From IMG/VR virus record IMGVR_UViG_3300025769_000908, positions 1-22,819 of that record: a DNA stretch of 22,819 nucleotides. One strand, 5' to 3'. This DNA is from a virus. The translations under genes and the position numbers were made by a program. Each line of letters starts with the position of its first letter. Within the stretch, counting starts at the first letter, position 1. The notes under the pieces were generated by a model that was not told the DNA's origin, ran no database searches, and saw nothing but the letters and a program-made list of their open reading frames with translations. Shown here piece by piece: positions 1 to 4,834 of the stretch.

Positions 1-120
1 GAGAGGGCTTCCCTTTAGCTTTAAAAACAAACTCGGTTCAGATACCGCCCAAAAAGGACGCAACCGCTAAAGGCTCTATATTTTTGTTATCAGGGCGAAA
101 TATGCAAAACCCTTAATTCA
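1..120. other. GC-richer, structured segment at left edge, unassigned
   Basis: No gene could be established. GC content is 28 of 60 bases in 1-60 and 22 of 60 in 61-120, but only 10 of 60 in 121-180, so there is a sharp boundary near 115. Two arms, CCTTTAGC (12-19) and GCTAAAGG (66-73), form a perfect 8-bp inverted repeat. It can be extended by AGAG (2-5) against CTCT (74-77) across a 6-base bulge. Inside lies a small hairpin, CGGT (34-37) with ACCG (44-47). A plus-strand frame stays open from 3 to a TAA at 114-116, but its product is not recognisable. Possibilities are a structured RNA, part of a terminal repeat or attachment site, or the tail of a neighbouring gene. The edge prevents a decision. 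Confidence 0.3.
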
Positions 121-185
121 TTATTTAATTTAGTTATTTATGATTTAAAGTCAACAACGGATAGTAAAATAATTGTAATTAATTT

Positions 186-224
186 AAAAAAATAGATAAG
201 CCTATAATTATAAGCCTATCTATT
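186..224 (-). terminator. Rho-independent terminator of the leftward late operon
   Basis: A 34-bp near-palindrome spans 191-224. Its outer arms are AATAGATA (191-198) and TATCTATT (217-224), around a TATAATTATA core. Of 17 pairs, 15 are Watson-Crick. The two exceptions are A/C on the plus strand but become G-U wobbles in a minus-strand transcript, so the hairpin is complete only when transcribed leftward. It is followed in that direction by seven U residues (plus-strand A run 186-192). There is no T run on the other side. Strand-specific pairing plus the U tract make this a good intrinsic terminator downstream of the lysozyme gene, although the stem is AT-rich. Confidence 0.75.
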
Positions 225-534
225 TAATGTATATGTAATGATAACTAATGTATTAATAAGGAGTAATGACAGCTATACTATATAGCTATGTATAAGCCTT
301 CATACTAATATGGGAACTTTAATCATATTAATATGTATTAGAAAAAAATAGACCCTAGCTCACACACAAACAAAACATTTAATTAGCTTTGATATACAAA
401 GGATTGAATATCCTATAATACAGCAATTTTTCTAAGGTTTATGCGGCTTTTTTTGGTCTGTTTGGGCTAGAATTTTGGAGGCGATGGGGAAAATTGGATA
501 GTCATTATCGATGATACCTACTCATATTTTTCTA
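225..534. other. Intergenic region without a gene
   Basis: This 310-base AT-rich stretch lies between the lysozyme stop and the terminator. No open frame longer than about 12 codons with a ribosome binding site was found on either strand. It contains several small inverted repeats: AGCTATA/TATAGCT at 271-287, an imperfect pair at 302-312 and 324-334, and AGGAT/ATCCT at 400-414. Leftward late transcripts should run through it to the terminator at 186-224, so it would form a long structured 3' untranslated region. I cannot assign a function. Confidence 0.5.
271..287. repeat. 7-bp inverted repeat with 3-base loop
   Basis: AGCTATA at 271-277 is the exact reverse complement of TATAGCT at 281-287, with CTA between them. 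The stem is AT-rich and has no T tract beside it, so it is not a terminator. It may be a protein-binding palindrome or an RNA hairpin in the 3' untranslated region of the late transcript. Confidence 0.35.
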
Positions 535-945
535 TCAAATATTTGCCATTACCTCTGACATACTTTTAGCTCTCTCTGGTGTCTGCTTTGCCCACTTTGA
601 GTCTAGCATTTCCATACTCGCAACTTTATACTGTTGGTCATTCACCGCTTTTAAAAACCTGACAAACTTAGAGACACCATAAGTCCCCATTTGGAATACC
701 ATCTCCACAACTAAACCATGAGCGGTTTGATTAACTTCAGGATTAGTTACAAGCTCTGAAGCTCCTACACAGGCTGTATCAAAGTCTGACTCAAATATCT
801 CTTCCCAACCTTCTTTAGTTGCAGGGATAGCTTCTCCGTCCATTATTCGATGACCGTATCCACCTGTTAAATACCCTTCAGTACACTTATAGGCTTCTAA
901 TCTGTATCCTTCATGTTCTTTAATACGAGCTTTGACGTCTTTCAT
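535..945 (-). CDS. Endolysin, T4-type lysozyme (glycoside hydrolase family 24)
   Basis: This 136-residue protein should hydrolyse the beta-1,4 bond between N-acetylmuramic acid and N-acetylglucosamine at host lysis. The N-terminus carries the family signature: HEG with catalytic Glu12, then Cys21, then Thr27 in a GYLTGGYGH segment. The spacing Glu-8aa-Cys-5aa-Thr fits the known T4/P21-type triad Glu-8aa-(Asp/Cys)-5aa-Thr, so the Cys in place of Asp is a recognised variant. There is no signal peptide or SAR segment, so release to the periplasm should depend on a holin. The ATG directly follows the stop of the upstream gene and has an AAGGAAG ribosome site 6 bases before it. It is the last gene of the leftward operon. 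T7 itself uses an amidase (gp3.5) from its early/middle region, so lysis gene content differs from T7. Confidence 0.9.
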   Translation of the reverse strand: MKDVKARIKEHEGYRLEAYKCTEGYLTGGYGHRIMDGEAIPATKEGWEEIFESDFDTACVGASELVTNPEVNQTAHGLVVEMVFQMGTYGVSKFVRFLKAVNDQQYKVASMEMLDSKWAKQTPERAKSMSEVMANI

Positions 946-1428
946 TTAAAACTTCCTTGTTAATGATAGTAATAGTTGAGGATACTCAGAGTTTTCTGAA
1001 TATACTTTAAGAGAATACACAATATCTTTCATTGTGTGGTTCTCATACGTTAGTGTTTGTCTTAATCCTTCATAATGATGTGATGTTTCTAATAAGATAA
1101 TATAATCACTTACTGAGTCACAATCACTTTCATATATCTTTACACCAAAGTTAGCATGAAGATTATTCAAAGGCTTCATGTGAGGTATATCTAAATCATA
1201 AGTACGGATACCAAATAAAGCGTTACCTTCCGTAGCAAATCGACTACGACCCCAGTTAGACTCTATTACACCTTGAGCAATCACTAGGCTCTCAGGGATA
1301 AACGTCTCTGAGACGCTGTTATGAGCTTTTAAACACGACTTTATAGTGTTAACAAACCTCTCTTGATAATCTTCCGCAAATACATTAAATGAGCTAAAAA
1401 ATATAACGATAAATACTAATACTTTCAT
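946..1428 (-). CDS. Exported Bax/FlgJ-like glucosaminidase (GH73-type)
   Basis: The 160-residue product begins with a typical signal peptide: MK, a hydrophobic stretch to about residue 16, and a VFA cleavage site near 18. The mature part has the glucosaminidase signature SLVIAQGVIESNWGRS followed by ATEGNALFGI, with Glu56 as the probable catalytic residue. The arrangement resembles bacterial Bax proteins and GH73 domains, which cut peptidoglycan glycan strands. Sec export would put it in the periplasm without a holin, unlike the cytoplasmic GH24 lysozyme next to it. The start is supported by a perfect AGGAGGT ribosome site 5 bases upstream, the strongest in the window. It lies between the large terminase and the lysozyme gene. 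It could act in lysis or in wall remodelling during infection; the sequence does not decide. Confidence 0.82.
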   Translation of the reverse strand: MKVLVFIVIFFSSFNVFAEDYQERFVNTIKSCLKAHNSVSETFIPESLVIAQGVIESNWGRSRFATEGNALFGIRTYDLDIPHMKPLNNLHANFGVKIYESDCDSVSDYIILLETSHHYEGLRQTLTYENHTMKDIVYSLKVYSENSEYPQLLLSLTRKF

Positions 1429-1452
1429 AAAGTACCTCCTGTTAGAAGGGTA

Positions 1453-3102
1453 CTATATCCACCTATCGTCTCTTGATTGTCTGCCTATGGTATGTTCCAT
1501 AAATCTCTCTAAATCTTTGTTAATCAAATCATCTTTATGTTGGTCAAAAGCTAGAGTTTGGTCTCTGTCAATTCTCTCAACCCAATAGTTAGCCGCAATA
1601 GCTAAAGCATCTATTTGGTCATCATGTCTTAACGCACCCTTCTCTCTTGTTATTCTAGTCATCTGTCTGAATAATTGGTGGTCAGGGTCTAGTTTAAAGT
1701 CTTCTTTGACGAGTAATTCATCAATAACAAGCCTATGAGTATTCATAATAGGCTCTAATGTGTCTATAATTCTCTTCTCTTTTTGAATATTATGTCTTAC
1801 TTCTTCTATTTCACATGGGTGTATCTTAGCCATAACAGGTTTTAGTAAGGCTGTAGCCATACCATCACCAAAGTTACTCTCGATAACCACATGATTTACT
1901 TTGTTTCTTTTAGCAATGTTAGATAATTTCTCTAATACAGTATCAGAATAACCACCTTCTAATGCTCCTATGTCTGTTAAATACAGAACACCATGTAACA
2001 TTTTAAGAACAGCATACGCTGTCTTATCTGCACCACGACCTGAAGGGTCAATAGACATAGCTACACCTTCAAATGGTGTAAACTCTTCTGACATATACAG
2101 AGGAGACGTCCAATAATCACCTTTAAGTCCAACATTAGGTAACTCAGGGTCAACCGCTTTTATTTGGTCTTGTCCTGAAGCCCATTGTATCTTAGCAGGA
2201 GCTTCTTCCCATGTAGAGCAACCTGATACAGTTATTAAATCATTAAGTTTAAGAGGGTGTTTGTTTGCATCAGATAAAGAAGTATCTAACATAAACTGTA
2301 AGTTAAACCCTGAACGACCATAAGAACTTAATCGTTCCATCAAATCTATTTCATTAAACCTGTTAGGGTCTGTAGGTTTACCTTCTTTGTCTGTAACCTC
2401 ATTAATAATTGGTGCTATCTTATGCCCATATCCTACAGTTTGTACTTTATCAGGATATAAAGCTGTCCATATTCTAGTTTTAAAGCCACGCTCTTCTAAA
2501 TCATTATATAATGACATTTCAGTTTGCGGTGTTCCTAGAAATACAATTCTACCAACTTTAGGTTTTATGATTGCATCAAATTCTTTTACTGTTTCACCTA
2601 ATCTGTCTCTCATTAGTTGTGTTTGAGAGTTATTAGCTGACTCAACGTCATCAGCAATAATTAAGTCTGCTCTTGAACCTGTAAGCTGTCCTGTAATACC
2701 CATAGATTTAACTGAGGGTGCATGTGAAGCTAATGCAGGTGCAACATCAAAGCTAACTTTACTTTGTCGTTGTTCATTTCTAGGCTGTAAGTGTTGTAAT
2801 AGTGGCATCTCAGCTATGAGACGCTGTGTAAATGTACTAAAGTCATCTGCTCTACTTTTACTTGCAGATACAACCAAGATATTTCTTTGAGGATTTAATA
2901 ATAGTTGGTGACAAACAAATGCACTTGTAATCCAAGATTTACCTACACCTCTAAATGCTTCTATAACTATTCTTTTCTCATCTGATTGCAGATAATCAGC
3001 TATGTCATATTGTATGGGTGTTGGTTCAGGTAAGTTTAAATGTTTCCAACATAAGTATAAAAAGTTTTTAAAATTCTTTATACGTTTATCCTTCAGTGTC
3101 AT
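1453..3102 (-). CDS. terL: Terminase large subunit (T7 gp19-like packaging ATPase/nuclease)
   Basis: The large terminase drives DNA translocation into the prohead and cuts concatemers. The longest open frame begins at 3138 with TTG; I prefer the ATG at 3102 (residue 13 of that frame) because GAGGA lies 8 bases before it. This gives 549 residues. In the longer numbering, the Walker A motif (FRGVGKS) is at 62-68, Walker B (LIIADDVE) at 159-166 and the coupling motif LGTPQTE at 201-207. The RNase H-like nuclease has acidic residues at Asp364 (SIDPSGRG), Glu420 (VVIESNFGDG) and the RHDDQIDALA motif at 504-513. Length and motifs match T7 gp19 (586 aa). The start overlaps the small terminase gene by 17 bases, as expected for a coupled terminase pair. 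Confidence 0.95.
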   Translation of the reverse strand: MTLKDKRIKNFKNFLYLCWKHLNLPEPTPIQYDIADYLQSDEKRIVIEAFRGVGKSWITSAFVCHQLLLNPQRNILVVSASKSRADDFSTFTQRLIAEMPLLQHLQPRNEQRQSKVSFDVAPALASHAPSVKSMGITGQLTGSRADLIIADDVESANNSQTQLMRDRLGETVKEFDAIIKPKVGRIVFLGTPQTEMSLYNDLEERGFKTRIWTALYPDKVQTVGYGHKIAPIINEVTDKEGKPTDPNRFNEIDLMERLSSYGRSGFNLQFMLDTSLSDANKHPLKLNDLITVSGCSTWEEAPAKIQWASGQDQIKAVDPELPNVGLKGDYWTSPLYMSEEFTPFEGVAMSIDPSGRGADKTAYAVLKMLHGVLYLTDIGALEGGYSDTVLEKLSNIAKRNKVNHVVIESNFGDGMATALLKPVMAKIHPCEIEEVRHNIQKEKRIIDTLEPIMNTHRLVIDELLVKEDFKLDPDHQLFRQMTRITREKGALRHDDQIDALAIAANYWVERIDRDQTLAFDQHKDDLINKDLERFMEHTIGRQSRDDRWI

Positions 3103-3313
3103 AAGGTAAGTCCTCAAGTATATTCTTAGCTTTCTCAACTATAGTTTCACTACTGTATGTTTTACATACGTCTAAACACACTTTCATTTCTGAAGCTGTT
3201 AGGTCTTCACCTGAAGTTAGTTTTTTGTAGGCTTGTGTGACTAATAGAACAGGTAACTCTTCTATTATCTTTTCTATGTTTGGTTTTACTTGTGGATTTT
3301 CCTTTTCATTCAT
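3086..3313 (-). CDS. terS: Terminase small subunit (T7 gp18-like)
   Basis: This 75-residue, mostly helical protein lies directly upstream of and overlaps the large terminase, the position of T7 gene 18 (89 aa). The segment LTASEMKVCLDVCKTY resembles the short helix seen in T7-type small terminases. No DNA-binding motif is obvious, so the call rests on size, position and this partial resemblance. Its ATG overlaps the stop of the preceding 39-codon gene (TAATG). Its own ribosome site is weak (GGAATAA, rather far upstream), which suggests translation by coupling. Confidence 0.75.
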   Translation of the reverse strand: MNEKENPQVKPNIEKIIEELPVLLVTQAYKKLTSGEDLTASEMKVCLDVCKTYSSETIVEKAKNILEDLPYDTEG

Positions 3314-3432
3314 TAAAAGATGTTATTCCAAAGAATAACTAGCAGGATAATACCTACACCTATTAAAAAACGTCTAAAATTTTTGTTTAAACCTTTCCAT
3401 GAATATTTAAACTCGTCTAAAAAATTTTGCAT
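3313..3432 (-). CDS. 39-residue single-span membrane peptide
   Basis: This small frame reads MQNFLDEFKYSWKGLNKNF, then a basic FRRF turn, then a hydrophobic span (about residues 23-36, LIGVGIILLVILW) ending NNIF. It is supported by an AAGGGA ribosome site 7 bases before the ATG, a start that directly follows the stop of the preceding frame, and a stop that overlaps the start of terS (TAATG). The topology would be N-terminus in the cytoplasm with a C-terminal membrane anchor. In T7 the holin gene 17.5 sits just before gene 18, so a role in lysis timing is possible, but the protein is shorter than known T7-type holins. A better holin candidate lies three genes upstream, so this could be an antiholin or accessory peptide. 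Confidence 0.65.
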   Translation of the reverse strand: MQNFLDEFKYSWKGLNKNFRRFLIGVGIILLVILWNNIF

Positions 3433-3483
3433 TTAGTATCCCTTTGGTTTCGGTTTTGGTTTCGGTTTTGGTTTTTTTGGCAT
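3433..3483 (-). CDS. 16-residue Lys-Pro repeat micropeptide (candidate)
   Basis: The frame encodes MPKKPKPKPKPKPKGY. It has its own AAAGGA ribosome site 7 bases before the ATG. The ATG is one base after the stop of the upstream 49-codon gene, and its TAA is immediately followed by the ATG of the membrane peptide. The spacing on both sides is that of a real operon gene. The product is extremely basic and would be an extended polyproline-type rod; it could bind nucleic acid or anionic envelope. One caution is that its last codons supply the AAGGGA ribosome site of the next gene, so the frame could exist mainly to couple translation. No function is known to me. Confidence 0.5.
   Translation of the reverse strand: MPKKPKPKPKPKPKGY
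3444..3478. repeat. Short tandem repeat encoding Lys-Pro
   Basis: On the plus strand the unit GGTTTC/GGTTTT alternates (12-base period) across this stretch. Read on the minus strand it gives alternating CCA/CCG and AAA codons, that is Pro-Lys. Such a run is prone to slippage, so the number of Lys-Pro units may vary between related phages. Confidence 0.6.
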
Positions 3484-3484
3484 G

Positions 3485-3634
3485 TTATTTTCCTTTCGCA
3501 GTTTTAGCCGCTCTTTTAAAATTTGCGGCGGTAGGAGAACCTTTTGTTCCAACTTTTCTCATTCTTTCATTACTACCAGACGCAATTCTTTTACGTTTAG
3601 CGTGAATGTTTGCATATAATCCTTTTTTAGTCAT
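3485..3634 (-). CDS. Small basic conserved phage protein, 49 residues
   Basis: The protein begins MTKKGLYANIHAKRKRIASG and continues with ERMRKVGTKGSPTAANFKRAAKTAKGK. It is strongly basic, with no acidic residue other than one Glu and no membrane segment. The KGLYANIHAKRKRI...MRK.G.KG.PT pattern is one I associate with small proteins near the packaging and structural genes of marine phages, without a known function. The ATG overlaps the stop of the holin gene (TAATG). Its charge suggests binding to DNA or RNA, perhaps as a minor packaged protein, but this is inference. Confidence 0.75.
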   Translation of the reverse strand: MTKKGLYANIHAKRKRIASGSNERMRKVGTKGSPTAANFKRAAKTAKGK

Positions 3635-4044
3635 TACTTTGTTAGTCCTTTCGATTTTTCAAAACTTCTCATTCCTGCAACACCCAACATTGAAGTGACT
3701 ATTGCTAGAAGCGAACCAGTTTCTATATTAGGAGCAGTTATTTCTAATCCTGAAAATTTTGCGTACCATTCTATTGAAGGTGAAAGTATAAACTCAAACA
3801 TTAAAGCAAAGCCGCCTACCCAACCGATTGCAGGTCTCCAACCGCTCACAAATATTGACCTGTGACCTGCTTCGACTTTATTTACATCTAATTGTTTTTC
3901 AGCTAACTTTTGCTGAATACGTTGCATTAATATTTTTTTATCTAGTTTCTCATCTTCTGAGGTATGGATTTCGTCAACTACTTTTGCAATAGTTTTTAAA
4001 GCTCCATCTTTACCCCCTAATAAACTTCCTATTACTTGGAGCAT
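3634..4044 (-). CDS. Holin, 3TM gene-transfer-agent type
   Basis: This 136-residue protein has an N-terminal hydrophobic/amphipathic helix (residues 1-12), a charged helical region (25-57) and the motif EAGHRSIFVSGWRPAIGWVGG (58-78). That motif leads into a membrane span (about 72-92). A second span is at about 109-126, followed by a basic tail. The HRSIFVSGWRP motif is characteristic of the family described as holin of 3TMs for gene-transfer release. Such proteins are thought to permeabilise the inner membrane and let the cytoplasmic lysozyme reach the wall; the GH24 enzyme at 535-945 needs such a partner. The start overlaps the upstream gene by 13 bases and has no clear ribosome site, so translation is probably coupled. 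Confidence 0.8.
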   Translation of the reverse strand: MLQVIGSLLGGKDGALKTIAKVVDEIHTSEDEKLDKKILMQRIQQKLAEKQLDVNKVEAGHRSIFVSGWRPAIGWVGGFALMFEFILSPSIEWYAKFSGLEITAPNIETGSLLAIVTSMLGVAGMRSFEKSKGLTK

Positions 4045-4163
4045 GAGCCACAGCCGCAGTTACATTTATTCTTTTTTACTAAGAAAAGTAACACTACTAA
4101 TATTATTAAGTTTAATGCTGAAATATCGTTCATTAATAAACTCCCTATTTGGTCTGTTTTCAT
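4032..4163 (-). CDS. Small membrane peptide with Cys-rich tail
   Basis: The 43-residue form starts at an ATG two bases after the upstream stop, with an AGGAT ribosome site. A second in-frame ATG at 4133 has an even better site (AGGGAG, 7 bases away) and would give 33 residues. The GTG at 4226 that opens the longest frame is unlikely. A hydrophobic segment (NLIILVVLLFLV) is followed by KKNKCNCGCGSCSK. Four cysteines within nine residues could bind metal or form disulfides, depending on which side the tail faces; the positive-inside rule would put the KKNK-containing tail in the cytoplasm. It lies among the holin and coiled-coil membrane genes, so a role in lysis control is plausible. No family recognised. 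Confidence 0.6.
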   Translation of the reverse strand: MKTDQIGSLLMNDISALNLIILVVLLFLVKKNKCNCGCGSCSK

Positions 4164-4165
4164 TT

Positions 4166-4366
4166 CTATCCTATCTTTAAAATTTTCATTATTGTCCAAA
4201 TTGCGGCGGTAGCCGCCCCTATCCACATGACTGCTTTAATGCTACCTTTTCCAGTAGCCAATTCTTGTTTGAGAGATTGGATAGCACTCCTATTTTCCTT
4301 AACTTCTATCTTTATCTCATCTAAGGTTTTTTGTAAGTTACTTACTTGGGTGTTCCAATCACTCAT
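4166..4366 (-). CDS. Coiled-coil protein with C-terminal membrane anchor
   Basis: This 66-residue protein has an N-terminal heptad-rich helix (about residues 5-38, VSNLQKTLDEIKIEVKENR) and a C-terminal hydrophobic span (about 43-62, IKAVMWIGAATAAIWTIMKIL). The layout resembles XhlA-type lysis accessory proteins, which have a cytoplasmic coiled coil and a membrane tail. The ATG overlaps the upstream stop (ATGA), with GGAG ten bases upstream. Its neighbour at 4363-4599 has the reverse order, membrane first and coiled coil second, so the two could pair through their coiled coils or work on opposite faces of the membrane. Confidence 0.7.
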   Translation of the reverse strand: MSDWNTQVSNLQKTLDEIKIEVKENRSAIQSLKQELATGKGSIKAVMWIGAATAAIWTIMKILKIG

Positions 4367-4599
4367 TCTCTGTAATCTCCATCAATCTCTAAACGTAGAG
4401 ATTTTATTTTATAATTTAATTCTAATATTTCTTGTTTTAAGGTTAGTACATTTTGATTTTCTTGTATGGTTACAATATCGTCTTTCATTATAGAAAAATC
4501 TTTCCATAATTGACCTACAATAAATACGTTAGCTACTAATGTTGAAAGTAATCCTGTTATTATAAGTATTGTTTTTAAATTAACATCTACTTGTGCCAT
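4363..4599 (-). CDS. Membrane protein with C-terminal coiled coil (i-spanin-like topology)
   Basis: The 78-residue product has one N-terminal hydrophobic span (about residues 9-30, LKTILIITGLLSTLVANVFIVG) and then a coiled-coil region (about 38-72, with IQENQNVLTLKQEILELNYKIKSLRLE). With the N-terminus inside, the coiled coil would lie in the periplasm, as in inner-membrane spanin (Rz) subunits, although it is shorter than T7 gp18.5 (143 aa). No lipoprotein (outer spanin) partner was found nearby. It overlaps the cysteine-rich micro-ORF upstream by 13 bases and the next gene by 4. Function uncertain; a lysis accessory role is an inference from context. Confidence 0.65.
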   Translation of the reverse strand: MAQVDVNLKTILIITGLLSTLVANVFIVGQLWKDFSIMKDDIVTIQENQNVLTLKQEILELNYKIKSLRLEIDGDYRE

Positions 4600-4643
4600 C
4601 TACCACAAGTACACTTTCCATCTTCGCAACAAGGATTAATCAT
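4587..4643 (-). CDS. 18-residue cysteine-rich micropeptide (candidate)
   Basis: The frame encodes MINPCCEDGKCTCGRWHK, with four Cys and one His. Its ATG overlaps the stop of the upstream gene in an ATGA junction. A GGAGATGG sequence lies upstream, though about 7-11 bases off, and the frame ends 13 bases inside the next gene. The same region of the genome has a second Cys-rich small product (4032-4163, tail CNCGCGSCSK). The spacing CC-x5-C-x-C could bind a metal ion. The junction geometry matches the other genes of this operon, but the frame is so short that chance cannot be excluded. Confidence 0.45.
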   Translation of the reverse strand: MINPCCEDGKCTCGRWHK

Positions 4644-4834
4644 AATTTATCCATCTCCTCTTTTACTTTTGTCCATGTGATTTCTGCGTGAGGATTAGTT
4701 GTTGTAAAACTACCATCTACTTCCCACTCAATAGTATTAAATGTTTCTTCATTAATTATATTTGTATGAATTGTTAAAGGTGTATTAGGTTTTAAAATTT
4801 CAATAGCTTTAAACATTTTATCTACATTGTTCAT
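4640..4834 (-). CDS. Small acidic protein after fibre gene, probable fibre chaperone-like
   Basis: This 64-residue protein has no membrane segment. It contains NTIEWEVDGS followed by an acidic helix (AEITWTKVKEEMDKL). The I-E-W core followed by a short turn and a charged C-terminal helix resembles small proteins encoded beside tail fibre genes of marine phages and the XkdW-like group. Both its start and stop overlap neighbours (ATGA at each end). It follows the last fibre-like protein gene, as the other chaperone-like genes at 6656-6970 and 7580-7903 follow theirs. Function is inferred from position only. Confidence 0.6.
   Translation of the reverse strand: MNNVDKMFKAIEILKPNTPLTIHTNIINEETFNTIEWEVDGSFTTTNPHAEITWTKVKEEMDKL

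Noticed and set aside
31-60. TTC-containing loop resembling a tRNA T-arm
   Set aside because: The stem does not extend to five pairs and no acceptor, D or anticodon arms can be placed around it.
258-295. AAGGAG followed by ATG at 266, plus strand
   Set aside because: The frame has only 9 codons and the spacing to the ATG is 2 bases, too short for normal initiation.
477-501. GGAGG followed by ATG at 484, plus strand
   Set aside because: The frame stops after five codons and the spacing is too short.
4149-4493. 114-codon open frame on the plus strand
   Set aside because: It lies opposite three minus-strand genes that have ribosome sites and overlapping junctions. Its translation is a hydrophobic, Phe/Leu-rich sequence typical of antisense reading of AT-rich DNA.
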